From: Streptomyces marispadix
Lineage (GTDB): Bacteria > Actinomycetota > Actinomycetes > Streptomycetales > Streptomycetaceae
DNA length: 64,000 nucleotides
Reading direction: 5' to 3'
Assembly (NCBI RefSeq): GCF_022524345.1
Contig: NZ_JAKWJU010000002.1
Location: 4,688,501-4,752,500 of the forward strand
Below, one piece after another: positions 24,876 to 34,203 of this stretch. Position 1 is the first letter of the stretch, and the number at the start of each line of letters is the position of its first letter. The position numbers and the translations under genes were made by a program. The notes beneath the pieces were generated by a model. That model saw only the letters and a list, made by a program, of their open reading frames with translations, had not been told where the DNA came from and searched no databases.

Positions 24876-25928
24876 TCACGTCGTTCCTCCTCCGGGCACG
24901 GTCCGTTCGCAGACCGACCGCCGGAGGCGGTCGAGACGGCAGCCCGCGAGCAACGGCTCGACGGTGCCGTCGACCAGCTCCCGTGCGACCAGGCGCCCCA
25001 CGGCCGCGGCGAGCGTGACCGCGGAGTGCAGCACCGCCACGTAGAGGCCGGGCACCTCGCGGACGGGGCCGACGATCGGCTCGCCGTCGGCCGGCATGGG
25101 GCGCATGCCGACCCGGGTGCTGAGCAGCTCGACGTCCGCGGCGCCGCGGAATGTGGACCGGACGGCGGCGAGAGTCCGTTGGGGCGAGTCCGCGGCGGCG
25201 AGTAGCCGGTCCGCGGCGACCTGCCGGAGATCGAAGTCCCGGTTGTCGATCACGGTGCGGACCAGGCCGGCCGGAGCGCGGAACCGGAAGAGCGTCGCCG
25301 GTGACGGGCCGACCGGGACGCGCACGCCGAGCGGCGCGGCCAGCGCGGCCGTGGCCACCCCTGCCGCGAGCACCACGGTCCCACCGGAGAGGGGCCCCGT
25401 AGCCGTCTCGACCCCGACGACGCGACCCGCGGCGTCCCGGCTGACCGCGGTGACCGGGGTATCCGTACGGACCCGGGCGCCGTGGGCGCGGGCACCCGCG
25501 ACCAGGCGCTCGGTCACGCCGACCGGGTCGACGGCGCCGTCACCGGGTGCCCAGACGGCCCACTCCGGTGGCTGCCGCAGGGCGGGTTCGAGCGTCGCCA
25601 CGGTGGCCGCGTCCACGATCTCCTGCCCGGGCCCCGCCTCAGGCGCGGCGTCCGCCGCGCCCCAGGACAGAGAGCCGGACCAGGTCACCGGGAGTCCCGG
25701 CAGCTCGGCCTCAAGCAGGCGGTACTCGTCCGCCGCGGTCGCCCGCAGCGCGGCTGCCGGACCGGTGCGTACGCCGGACGCTCCGATCCAGGCGAACGAG
25801 TCCGCCGTCACGCCGGAGCCCGGCCTCCTGGCGTCGACGAGGGTCACGACGGCACCGGCACGGGCGGCGTGGTAGGCCACCGAGGCGCCGACGATGCCGG
25901 CGCCGACGACCACCAGGTCGCCGCTCAC
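24876..25928 (-). CDS. FAD-dependent oxidoreductase, DAO family
   Basis: The 350-aa flavoprotein has the dinucleotide-binding start VVVGAGIVGASVAYHAARAG ending in VTLVDARRPG, and the DAO-type central part (GGTVVLAAGVATAALAAPLG). The C-terminal block RVGMRPMPADGEPIVGPV then GLYVAVLHSAVTLAAAVG closes the FAD site as in glycine oxidase and D-amino-acid oxidase relatives. It probably oxidises a small amine or amino acid. The substrate is unknown. GTG at 25926-25928 overlaps the stop of the upstream VOC fragment by 4 nt (GTGA), so it may be translated by coupling. It converges on the sigma-fusion gene. Confidence 0.88.
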   Translation of the reverse strand: MSGDLVVVGAGIVGASVAYHAARAGAVVTLVDARRPGSGVTADSFAWIGASGVRTGPAAALRATAADEYRLLEAELPGLPVTWSGSLSWGAADAAPEAGPGQEIVDAATVATLEPALRQPPEWAVWAPGDGAVDPVGVTERLVAGARAHGARVRTDTPVTAVSRDAAGRVVGVETATGPLSGGTVVLAAGVATAALAAPLGVRVPVGPSPATLFRFRAPAGLVRTVIDNRDFDLRQVAADRLLAAADSPQRTLAAVRSTFRGAADVELLSTRVGMRPMPADGEPIVGPVREVPGLYVAVLHSAVTLAAAVGRLVARELVDGTVEPLLAGCRLDRLRRSVCERTVPGGGTT

Positions 25929-26122
25929 CGCCGGCTCACCGCGTCGACGCCGTTTCCGTCCGGCGCACGGCCGAAGAAGCAGGGCACGCGAGCGTTCACG
26001 TCGTCCGGCTCGACGGACAGGGCCCGCAGTAAGGAGGCGGACTCGTCGTGGCTCATCAGGCCGAACTCCGCCCCGGGCCAGGCGGGTTGGGCCAAGGTCA
26101 CGATCCAGCCGAGGTCGGTCAT
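25925..26122 (-). pseudogene. Remnant of a VOC/glyoxalase-fold protein
   Basis: A 65-codon frame (MTDLGWIVTLAQPAWPGAEF, then GLMSHDESASLLRAL) matches only the central strand region of glyoxalase/bleomycin-resistance proteins, which are normally 110-140 aa. The first beta-alpha-beta unit and the C-terminal metal-ligand strand are missing, and the last 15 residues look unrelated. I read it as a decayed gene. Its stop overlaps the start of the FAD oxidoreductase, so it may still serve as a leader that brings ribosomes to that gene. Confidence 0.5.
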
Positions 26123-26475
26123 CGGCTCCCGGCCGGGCCGGTGGAACTCGTGGCTCTCCGCCGGCGCCCCGGCCGTACAGGCCCGCCATGTGCGTCGCAC
26201 GCTCACCCGCGACACGGTACCGCGGGGCAGCGACACGCCTCACAGACTTTCAGCGCGTGCTGGATGGCCGCGCCTCAGGCCCTTTGAGCGCGTATCGCGC
26301 TGGGCTTGCGGAACGACGCGGCCTGCCGGATTACGGCCGCGGCCCACGAGTCGGCCGTCGGGCCGACGCTGCCCCCCCGTTCACGCCGTCCACGCCGTTA
26401 CGCCGTTACGCCGTTCACGAGGATCGGGGAACGCCCGCGCCCCGTCCCGCGAAACTTCCGCCGGTACAGGCGCAC
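26123..26475. other. Intergenic between LuxR gene and VOC remnant
   Basis: No gene is seen in these 353 bp. They contain short GTTACGCCGTTACGCCGTT-like repeats near 26395-26415, downstream of the LuxR-type gene. Confidence 0.5.
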
Positions 26476-29226
26476 TTACGCGAAGTCCTCCCTCAAGTAC
26501 TCCGCCCGCAGCGCCCGTCGGCTCCGTACGCCCAGCTTGCGGTAGATGTTCTGGAGATGGTTGTCGACGGTCCGCTTGGAGATCGTGACGGTCTCCGCGA
26601 CCTCGGCGTTGGTGAGCCCGGAGCAGACGAGTCCCGCGATCTCCGCCTCCCTCGCGGTGAGGTGCTTGGCCGCCCCCAGCACCGTCAGGCCGGGGGTGCG
26701 GGCCTGTTCGCAGTGGCGCTGGAGCGCGAAGGAGAGGTTCTCGGCGGCGGTGGCGGGACGCTGTTCGCCGCGGTGGCTCCACTGCGTAGAGGCCGAGGCT
26801 GCGGCCTCCGCTCCGATCAGTGCGGCACCGGTGTCCTCCAGCAACCGGGCGGAGTCCATGAGGCGTTCGGGGTCTCCGGCGGCGAGAGCGGAGACGTATG
26901 AGGCACGTGCGCCGGTCAGCCGTCCGTCCGACACATCCGCGATATGAAGCAGCCGCCCCTCCGCGCCCCGTGCGTCGCCGAGGCGGGCGACGTCGGTGAG
27001 GATCCTCGCCTCGCTCGCCAGATGGCCCGCGTCACGCGCGTCCTCCGCCGCCTCCCACAGCAGGCTGCGGGCGGCCTGCTGCTTGCCCTGCGCGGCGAGC
27101 AACCAGGCCTCGCCCAGGGGCAGTTCGGAGCGGAACACGCCCCAGCGCGGCAGCCCCTCGCTCGCCGCGACGGCCTTGGCCGCGGCGGGGACGTCCTGCA
27201 TCAGCGCGCAAGCCTCGGCCTTGCGCGCCAGCGCCATGTGGAGGGCGCCGGGGAAGGAGTTGCGTGAGGCGATGCACGCCGACTGCGACGCCCAGCGCCG
27301 TGCTTCGGCGGGCCGCCCCAGCAGCAGCGCGCAGCGGGCGAGCGCCGCGGCGATCAGTGCCTCCGCGCCCGCGACGTCGTCGGCGAGGGCCTCCTGCCAG
27401 CCGCGTTCGCCGGTCTTGTACGCCTCGTGCAACCGCCCCTCCTCCTCCAGCGCGAACATCACGATGCCCAGATACTCCACGGGGTGCGGTATCGCCGGGG
27501 ACTCCTCCAGCCGTACCCGTTCGTCGTAGGCGTCGTGCGCGGCCTCCAGGCCCTCTTTGACCCTGCCGGTGGCGACCAGCGCCGTGGCGCGCGAGCCGTT
27601 GCCCAGCACCCCGGCGAGGCAGTTGTCCTCGAAGTCCGTGCCGCCGGCGACTCGCAGCACTTCGCCCGGCCGTCCGAAGGCCATGAGGATCGCGCCGCGT
27701 GCCGCGGTCAGCGCCTCCCGGTGGCGCGGCTCGGTGACTTCGCGCGCCGCTTCGGCGTTGACGTCGAGCGCCTTGCGGGCGTCGATGAAACCCCAGGCCA
27801 GCAGCCGTGCCTTGCCGAGTGCGAGGAGGAGCCGGTCGAACTCGCCGTCGACACGTGCCTCCGCCTCCTCGAAGACCTCCCAGGCGCTGGTGAGATCGCC
27901 CAGTTCGTAGAGCGACTCGGCGAGCAGCAGCCTGGAGAGGAAGTCCTCGCCCTCGCGGCACGCGGCGCGTGAAAGCTCGCGCACCGTACGGAAGTTCTGG
28001 GTGCGGCGGGCGAGCGTCGCCGCGCGCAGCAGCATGTCCGGGTCGGCGGAGCCGTCGGCGGCGAGCTGCCAGGAGGCGATGCGTATCTTGTCGGTGAGCC
28101 GCTTGGCGCCGCGTGCACGCACCAGGTCGGCCTCGTCGCCGAGGATGCGGCGGCGTTCGGGGGAGGGGATCGCGGAGCGCAGCACCTTCTCGTGTGCCGG
28201 ATGCCGTAGGGAGACCGTCTCGCGGCGGCCCTCCCTCGATGTGCGTATCAGGCCGAGGACTTCGAGTTCGTCGATCGAGCCGTCCGGCAGCCCCGCGGCG
28301 TCCACGGGCTGGCACAGCGCGATCCGGTCGAGGGCCCTGCGGGTCTCGGGGGAGACGCCCGCCAGGCTGCGCTCGACCATCTCCGTCAGCAGCGGCGTGA
28401 CGCCGACGTCGGCGATCAGCGTCCACGCCTCGCCGTCGTCGATCAGGCTCTCGTCCGTGAGCGACTGGAGGACGAACTCCCGCAGATAGCAGGGGTTTCC
28501 GCCGCTCACCCGGTGCAGCAGTGACACGGTGCGGGGCTCGACCGGGCCGCCCAGCACGCGGCGCATCACCTCGCCGGTGCGCGGTTCGCTCAGCGGGCCG
28601 AGGTCGGCGCGGCGCATCCGGCCGCCCGACTGAAGGCGGTAGGCGACGGGGCCGAGCGTCTTCAGCGACCCGACGGTGGCGACGAGGAACACGGCCTTGG
28701 CTTCGAGGAGTTGGGCCGTGAGCGACGCGGACGCCTCGTCGAGCCCGTCGAGGTCGTCGACTACGAGCGTGAATCTGCGGGGGGTGCCGCTGCCGGTGGC
28801 ATCCGCGGCGGCGCCGTCGCCCGGTCCGTTGCCGTTGCCGCCTGTGCCCGGCCCGCCGCCGTCGCTTGGCCCGGTGCCGGTGCCGGTGCCGGTGTCCGTG
28901 CCGGACGCGTGTTCCGCGCTCGCCCGCAGCAGCGCGTCACGTGCCTTCCCGAAGAGCGACACCGCGTCGTCGACGCTCGTGCCCGGCGGGAGGAGATGCG
29001 CCAACGAGGCCAGGGGGAAGCCCGGTTCGGAGACCGCGACCGCGCGGCCCGTGGCGTGGCCGCGGCTTGCGGCACGTTCCCGGCAGACCTCGGCGAAGTG
29101 CGACTTGCCTATGCCCTGAGGCCCGTGGACGACGTAGCCGTGCCACTCGCCGTCGGCCAGTGCCTCGTCGAAGTCCGCGATCTCCCGTTCGTGTCCGACG
29201 AAGGGCCATGCTGTCGGAGCATCCAC
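26476..29226 (-). CDS. Large LuxR-family AAA regulator (LAL type)
   Basis: The 916-aa protein has an N-terminal AAA ATPase: Walker A GPQGIGKS (residues 35-42) and Walker B-like LVVDDLDGLDEA. A long alpha-helical, TPR-like middle follows. The C-terminal LuxR DNA-binding domain reads LTAREAEIAGLVCSGLTNAE, then a recognition helix ISKRTVDNHLQNIYRKLGV. This is the layout of large ATP-binding LuxR regulators, many of which are cluster or stress activators. A Gly/Thr/Pro low-complexity insert at about residues 110-150 separates the Walker motifs. GTG at 29224-29226 was chosen because the family's N-terminal FVGHERE block starts nine residues later. Its target genes are unknown. It is divergent from Hen1-Pnkp. 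Confidence 0.92.
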   Translation of the reverse strand: MDAPTAWPFVGHEREIADFDEALADGEWHGYVVHGPQGIGKSHFAEVCRERAASRGHATGRAVAVSEPGFPLASLAHLLPPGTSVDDAVSLFGKARDALLRASAEHASGTDTGTGTGTGPSDGGGPGTGGNGNGPGDGAAADATGSGTPRRFTLVVDDLDGLDEASASLTAQLLEAKAVFLVATVGSLKTLGPVAYRLQSGGRMRRADLGPLSEPRTGEVMRRVLGGPVEPRTVSLLHRVSGGNPCYLREFVLQSLTDESLIDDGEAWTLIADVGVTPLLTEMVERSLAGVSPETRRALDRIALCQPVDAAGLPDGSIDELEVLGLIRTSREGRRETVSLRHPAHEKVLRSAIPSPERRRILGDEADLVRARGAKRLTDKIRIASWQLAADGSADPDMLLRAATLARRTQNFRTVRELSRAACREGEDFLSRLLLAESLYELGDLTSAWEVFEEAEARVDGEFDRLLLALGKARLLAWGFIDARKALDVNAEAAREVTEPRHREALTAARGAILMAFGRPGEVLRVAGGTDFEDNCLAGVLGNGSRATALVATGRVKEGLEAAHDAYDERVRLEESPAIPHPVEYLGIVMFALEEEGRLHEAYKTGERGWQEALADDVAGAEALIAAALARCALLLGRPAEARRWASQSACIASRNSFPGALHMALARKAEACALMQDVPAAAKAVAASEGLPRWGVFRSELPLGEAWLLAAQGKQQAARSLLWEAAEDARDAGHLASEARILTDVARLGDARGAEGRLLHIADVSDGRLTGARASYVSALAAGDPERLMDSARLLEDTGAALIGAEAAASASTQWSHRGEQRPATAAENLSFALQRHCEQARTPGLTVLGAAKHLTAREAEIAGLVCSGLTNAEVAETVTISKRTVDNHLQNIYRKLGVRSRRALRAEYLREDFA

Positions 29227-29545
29227 ACTGTCGCCCCCTTCGCGGGAAGTCGGCTCGCAGCAGATTAGGGACCCGGGCGCCCGGAGGGACCCGTACGGAC
29301 CGGTATTGGCGGATGGTGAGTGGTTCGGCCGGATGTTCGGTCCGGTCGCTGTTTCCCGGGTGTTCTCGGCGCGGCCGGGTCCGCAGCGGGTGCGGTTCAC
29401 CGGTGTGACGCATCAACTCCCCGTCCGGACCCATCCGTTGGGGGAACGCATACGTCCCTGCCGGTCGTACGGATACGTCCACGCCTGTCGTACAGCCCTG
29501 GAAAAGCGATGGGCCCGCCGCCGTACGAGCGGCGATACTCGCCCG
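29227..29545. other. Divergent promoter region, LuxR / Hen1
   Basis: These 319 bp separate the minus-strand LuxR-type gene and the plus-strand RNA-repair operon and must carry both promoters. I see no convincing -10/-35 pair or operator. Confidence 0.5.
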
Positions 29546-31099
29546 GTGTTCATGACGATAGGCACCACAGGAAACGCCCGTGACCCGGCGACCGACCTGG
29601 GGTTCCTGCTGCACAAGCACCCGGAGAGGGCGCAGCGGTTCTCCACCTCCTGCGGCGACGCCCACGTCTTCTACCCGGAGGCGACGCCGGAGCGCTGCAC
29701 CGCGGCGCTGCTGCTGGAGGTCGACCCGGTCTCCCTGGTCCGCCGCGGCAAGGGCAAGGGGCGCGGCGGCGCCCACGGCCCGGCACTGGCCCAGTACGTC
29801 AACGACCGTCCCTACGCGGCGTCTTCGCTGCTCGCGGTGGCGCTGCGTACCGTCTTCTCCAGCGCGCTGAAGGGCCGTTGCGACGCCCGGCCCGGACTCG
29901 CCGGGCGGGAGCTGCCGCTGCGCGTCGACGTCCCGGCGCTGCCCGCACGCGGCGGGCCCGCCCTGGTGCGGCGGCTGCTGGAGCCGCTGGGGTGGGCCGT
30001 CGAAGCGGAAGAGCTGCCGCTGGACGAGGAGTTCCCCGAGTGGGGCCAGTCGCGGTATGTGCGGCTCTCGCTGTCCGGCCGGGTGAGGCTGTCGGACGCG
30101 CTGCGCCATCTGTACGTACTGCTGCCGGTGCTGGACGACGCCAAGCACTACTGGGTGGCCTCCGACGAGGTCGACAAGCTGCTGCGTGCCGGAGAGGGCT
30201 GGCTGCCCGCACACCCCGAGCAGGAGCTGATCACCCGCCGCTATCTGGCGCGGCGCCGGGCGCTGACCCGTGACGCCATGGAACGGCTGGAGCTTGCGAG
30301 GCTCGCCGAAGCCGACGACAGCGAGGCGGAGGAGCTGGACAACGCCGTCGACGAGGACGCCGACACCGAGGAGCGGCCGGTGCCGCTGGCGGTGCGGCGC
30401 CGCGAGGCGATCCTGCGCGTACTCCAGGAGGCGGGAGCGCGGCGCGTGCTCGATCTGGGCTGCGGCCAGGGCCAGTTGGTGGGCGCGCTGCTGAAGGACG
30501 CCCGCTGTACGGAGGTCGTGGGCATGGACGTGTCGGTACGCGCGCTGAACGAGGCGGCGCGGCGGCTGCGCCTGGACCGCATGACGGAGCGGCAGGCGGC
30601 ACGCGTGAAGCTGATGCAGGGCTCCCTCGCCTACAGCGACGCCCGCCTGAAGGGCTATGACGCGGCGGTGCTGAGCGAGGTGGTCGAGCACGTCGACCCG
30701 CCGAGGCTGCCCGCACTGGAGCACGCGGTGTTCGGCACGGCCAGGCCGCGCCGGGTCGTGGTGACCACGCCGAACGCCGAGTACAACGTGCGCTGGGAGT
30801 CGCTGCCCGCGGGGAAGACCCGCCACCCGGACCACCGGTTCGAGTGGGACAGGCCGCAGTTCCGTGCCTGGGCTCAGGAAGTGGCAGGGCGCTACGGGTA
30901 CGGCGTCGAGTACCGCCCGGTCGGCGACGACGACCCGGAGGTCGGTCCGCCGACGCAGATGGCTGTGTTCCTCGCGGAGAGCGGGGCGGAGCCGGGGAGC
31001 GGGGCGGAAGGGGAGAGCGGCCGCGGGGCCGCCGACTCGCCCGCGGTTTCCCCGAGTTCGGGTGTGCTTCACGACAGCGCGAAGGAGGGCCGCAGATGA
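29546..31099 (+). CDS. hen1: 3'-terminal RNA ribose 2'-O-methyltransferase Hen1
   Basis: The 517-aa protein has the two-domain bacterial Hen1 layout. The N-terminal domain starts MFMTIGTTGNARDPATDLGF and stimulates the partner ligase. The C-terminal methyltransferase has RVLDLGCGQGQLVGALL, the metal-binding block SEVVEHVDPPRL and RHPDHRFEWDRPQF. It methylates the 2'-OH at the 3' end of a broken RNA before sealing, which protects the repaired site from re-cleavage by a ribotoxin. GTG at 29546 was chosen over ATG at 29552 because family members begin MFLTI. It overlaps the pnkp start by 4 nt (ATGA), so the two are coupled and work as a complex. Confidence 0.95.
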   Translation: MFMTIGTTGNARDPATDLGFLLHKHPERAQRFSTSCGDAHVFYPEATPERCTAALLLEVDPVSLVRRGKGKGRGGAHGPALAQYVNDRPYAASSLLAVALRTVFSSALKGRCDARPGLAGRELPLRVDVPALPARGGPALVRRLLEPLGWAVEAEELPLDEEFPEWGQSRYVRLSLSGRVRLSDALRHLYVLLPVLDDAKHYWVASDEVDKLLRAGEGWLPAHPEQELITRRYLARRRALTRDAMERLELARLAEADDSEAEELDNAVDEDADTEERPVPLAVRRREAILRVLQEAGARRVLDLGCGQGQLVGALLKDARCTEVVGMDVSVRALNEAARRLRLDRMTERQAARVKLMQGSLAYSDARLKGYDAAVLSEVVEHVDPPRLPALEHAVFGTARPRRVVVTTPNAEYNVRWESLPAGKTRHPDHRFEWDRPQFRAWAQEVAGRYGYGVEYRPVGDDDPEVGPPTQMAVFLAESGAEPGSGAEGESGRGAADSPAVSPSSGVLHDSAKEGRR

Positions 31100-33831
31100 C
31101 CGGCACCACACCTGGCGCCCGCACGGGCGGCACGGAGCCGACCCCGCCTGAGACGACCCCGCCCGAGACGACGGCGCCCGAGACGACGGCGCCCGAGATG
31201 CCCGGGCCCGAGCAGGCCCCGACTGACGCCGTCGCCGCGTCCGAGCAGGCCGCCGCCCGCGTCCTCGGCGTGCCCGACCTCTGCCTCGTCGTCCTCGTGG
31301 GCGTCACCGGATCGGGCAAGTCCACCTTCGCCCGCAGGCACTTCTTGCCCACGCAGGTGCTCTCCTCCGACTTCTGCCGCGGCCTCGTGGCCGACGACGA
31401 GAACGACCAGGGCGCCACCCGCGACGCCTTCGACGTGCTGCACCACATCGCGGGCAAGCGGCTCGCCGCGGGCCGCCTCACCGTCGTGGACGCCACCAAC
31501 GTGCAGTCCGAGGCGCGCAGGGCGCTGGTGAAGCTGGCGCGCGAGCACGACGTGCTGCCCGTCGCGATCGTCCTCGACATCCCGGAGAAGGTGTGCGCGG
31601 AACGCAACGCGCGCCGGCCCGACCGTGCCGGGACGGGCCGCCACGTGCTGCCCCGCCAGCGCCGCGAACTGCGCCGCTCCATGGGCGCGTTGCAGCGTGA
31701 GGGCTTCCGAAAGGTGCATGTGCTGCGCGGCCCCGAGGAGGCGGAGGCGGCGGAGATCGTCCTGGAGCGGCGGTACAACGATCTGCGCCATCTGACCGGC
31801 CCGTTCGACATCGTCGGCGACGTACACGGCTGCCGCGCCGAACTGGAGTCGCTGCTCACGCGCCTCGGCTACGTACTCGTGAGGGACGCCGAGGGGCGGC
31901 CCGTCGACGCCGGCCACCCGGAGGGCCGCACCGCCGTCTTCGTCGGCGACCTCGTCGACCGGGGCCCCGACAGCCCCGGCGTGCTGCGGCTGGTGATGGG
32001 CATGACCGAGGCGGGCCACGCGCTGTGCGTGCCGGGCAACCACGAGAACAAGCTCGGCCGTCACCTCAAGGGCCGCAAGGTGCGGCTCACCCATGGACTC
32101 GCGGAGACCGTCGCCCAACTGGAGGCCGAGAGCGAGGAGTTCACCGAGCGTGTCGCCGCGTTCGTCGACTCCCTCGTCAGCCACTACGTGCTCGACGGCG
32201 GCGGCCTCGTCGTCTGCCACGCGGGCCTGATCGAGAAGTACCACGGCCGCACGTCCGGCCGGGTCCGCTCCTTCGCACTGTACGGGGACACCACGGGCGA
32301 GACCGACGAGTACGGCCTGCCCGTGCGCTACCCGTGGGCGGAGGAGTACCGGGGCCGCGCGGCCGTCGTCTACGGGCACACGCCGGTGCCGTCCGCGTCG
32401 TGGCTGAACAACACCATCTGCCTGGACACCGGATGCGTCTTCGGCGGGAAGCTGACGGCGCTGCGCTGGCCGGAGCGCGAACTCGCCGAAGTCGACGCCG
32501 AACAGGTCTGGTACGAGCCGGTGCGCCCGCTGGCCGCGCCGGGAGCGCGCGGGCACCGGGACCGCCCGCTGGAGCTGACGGACGTCGCGGGGCGGCGCAT
32601 CGTAGAGACTGCGCACCACGGCCGTGTCTCCGTACGGGAGGAGAACTCGGCTGCGGCGCTGGAGGTGATGAGCCGCTTCGCGGTCGACCCGCGCTGGCTG
32701 GTGTATCTGCCGCCGACGATGGCTCCGGTCGCCACGACGTCACAGGAGGGATTCCTGGAGCATCCGCGGGAGGCGTTCGCGGCCTACCGGGCCGACGGCG
32801 TAACGGAGTTGGTGTGCGAGGAGAAGCACATGGGCTCGCGTGCCGTGGCCGTCGTATGCCGGGACGCGGACGCCGCACGGCGGCGGTTCGGCGCCGACGA
32901 CGGCACCACGGGCGCCGTGCACACCAGGACGGGACGGCCGTTCTTCGACGACCCCGCCGTCGGCGAGGAGGTGCTCGGCAGGCTGCGCGAAGCGGTGGCA
33001 CGGGCCGGTCTGTGGGACGAACTGGCCACGGACTGGCTGCTGTTCGACGCGGAGCTGCTGCCGTGGTCGCTGAAGGCGTCGGGTCTGCTGCGCAAGCAGT
33101 ACGCGGCCGTCGGTGCCGCCTCCCGTGCGGTCTTCCCTCCGGCGCTCGCCGCGCTGCGGGACGCCTCGGAGCGGGGCGTGGACGTCGACGGGCTGCTGGA
33201 GCGGCAGCGTGAACGGGCAGGCTGCGCCTCGGCGTTCACCGCCGCCTACCGGCGCTACTGCTGGCCGGTGGACGGTCTCGACGGCGTGCGCCTCGCCCCG
33301 TTCCAGATACTCGCCGCCGAGGGACGCTCCCTGGCCGCGCTCCCGCACGACAGGCAACTGGCCTGGCTGGACCGGCTGGTGGACGCCGACCGCGCTGCCT
33401 CCGCCGACGCCGGGCGCCCGCCGCTGCTGCGCGGCACGTCACGCATCACGGTCGAAGCGGGCGACCCGTCGAGTGAGGCGGCGGCGGAGAAGTGGTGGCT
33501 GGAGGCGACCGCGTCCGGCGGCGAGGGCATGGTCGTCAAGCCGCTGGAGGCGTTCGTCAGGGGTGCGAAGGGCCTGGTGCAGCCCGGGGTGAAGTGCCGC
33601 GGCAGGGAGTATCTGAGGATCGTCTACGGACCCGACTACACGCTGCCGGGGCAGCTTTCGCGGCTGCGCTCCCGGCACCTGGGCCACAAGCGGTCGCTCG
33701 CGCTGCGCGAGTACGCCCTCGGTCTGGAGGCGCTGGACCGGCTGGCGGCGGGCGAGCCGCTGTGGCGGGTGCACGAGGCGGTGTTCGCCGTGCTCGCGCT
33801 GGAGTCGGAACCGGTCGACCCCCGTCTGTGA
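31096..33831 (+). CDS. pnkp: Polynucleotide kinase-phosphatase-ligase Pnkp
   Basis: The 911-aa protein has three catalytic parts in the order known for bacterial Pnkp. First is a 5' kinase with P-loop GVTGSGKST (residues 69-77). Second is a binuclear metallophosphoesterase with DIVGDVHGCR, FVGDLVDRGPDS, PGNHENK and VVYGHTPVPS. Third is a ligase/adenylyltransferase with nucleophile motif CEEKHMGSRAV and the late motif EGMVVKP. It heals and seals broken tRNA or other RNA with Hen1. ATG at 31096 follows AAGGAGG. An N-terminal extension of about 55 aa rich in PETT repeats precedes the kinase and is probably disordered. Its last codon lies in a 17-bp tandem repeat. Confidence 0.96.
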   Translation: MTGTTPGARTGGTEPTPPETTPPETTAPETTAPEMPGPEQAPTDAVAASEQAAARVLGVPDLCLVVLVGVTGSGKSTFARRHFLPTQVLSSDFCRGLVADDENDQGATRDAFDVLHHIAGKRLAAGRLTVVDATNVQSEARRALVKLAREHDVLPVAIVLDIPEKVCAERNARRPDRAGTGRHVLPRQRRELRRSMGALQREGFRKVHVLRGPEEAEAAEIVLERRYNDLRHLTGPFDIVGDVHGCRAELESLLTRLGYVLVRDAEGRPVDAGHPEGRTAVFVGDLVDRGPDSPGVLRLVMGMTEAGHALCVPGNHENKLGRHLKGRKVRLTHGLAETVAQLEAESEEFTERVAAFVDSLVSHYVLDGGGLVVCHAGLIEKYHGRTSGRVRSFALYGDTTGETDEYGLPVRYPWAEEYRGRAAVVYGHTPVPSASWLNNTICLDTGCVFGGKLTALRWPERELAEVDAEQVWYEPVRPLAAPGARGHRDRPLELTDVAGRRIVETAHHGRVSVREENSAAALEVMSRFAVDPRWLVYLPPTMAPVATTSQEGFLEHPREAFAAYRADGVTELVCEEKHMGSRAVAVVCRDADAARRRFGADDGTTGAVHTRTGRPFFDDPAVGEEVLGRLREAVARAGLWDELATDWLLFDAELLPWSLKASGLLRKQYAAVGAASRAVFPPALAALRDASERGVDVDGLLERQRERAGCASAFTAAYRRYCWPVDGLDGVRLAPFQILAAEGRSLAALPHDRQLAWLDRLVDADRAASADAGRPPLLRGTSRITVEAGDPSSEAAAEKWWLEATASGGEGMVVKPLEAFVRGAKGLVQPGVKCRGREYLRIVYGPDYTLPGQLSRLRSRHLGHKRSLALREYALGLEALDRLAAGEPLWRVHEAVFAVLALESEPVDPRL

Positions 33832-33878
33832 GAGCGAGGCGTTTGTGAGAGCCGGGCGTTTGTGAGAGCCGGGTCGGG
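33828..33878. repeat. 17-bp tandem repeats starting at the pnkp stop codon
   Basis: Units at 33828-33844, 33845-33861 and 33862-33878 share GTGAGAGCCGGGCGTTT with few changes. The first overlaps the TGA stop of pnkp, as the array at 3160 does for the anti-sigma gene. The rest of the gap to 34203 holds no gene. Confidence 0.85.
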
Positions 33879-34060
33879 GCAGCCGTGCCGGGAAGAGCGG
33901 CTGCCCCGACTGCCGGTTCCCGAATGGCCATTGCTCCTCACACCGGGCCGTCAAACCGCTGCCCGCGAGGACCCGCGGTAACCACCCGGGTCGGCCATGC
34001 CGCACCCCCCGAACCCGCCCCGGCGGGTGATTGGACCGCGACATCGGGAGCAGTGCCCGG

Positions 34061-34080
34061 CTAGGTACTTATTGCCTATG
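34061..34080 (+). promoter_or_regulatory. Second copy of the element shared by sigma-fusion genes
   Basis: CTAGGTACTTATTGCCTATG matches the element at 21666-21685 at 16 of 20 positions and lies 124 bp upstream of this paralogue. Conservation outside the coding region between two diverged paralogues suggests common regulation. Confidence 0.45.
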
Positions 34081-34203
34081 GCCTTTTCGGCTTCCTTCCG
34101 CTGAGCTGGACATCGACCTTTGTCACCGGCGCGGTCAGGGTGCGCCGGTCCGCACGCGAAGCAGCCGCCCCGCACGGGGCCGCCGCCGAAACCATCGGGG
34201 AGA

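Noticed and set aside
26123..26243. N-terminal extension of the FAD oxidoreductase reaching to 26243
   Set aside because: The added residues are Arg/Gly-rich, and the FAD-binding motif begins five residues after the GTG at 25928. The extension is out of phase with the VOC homology.
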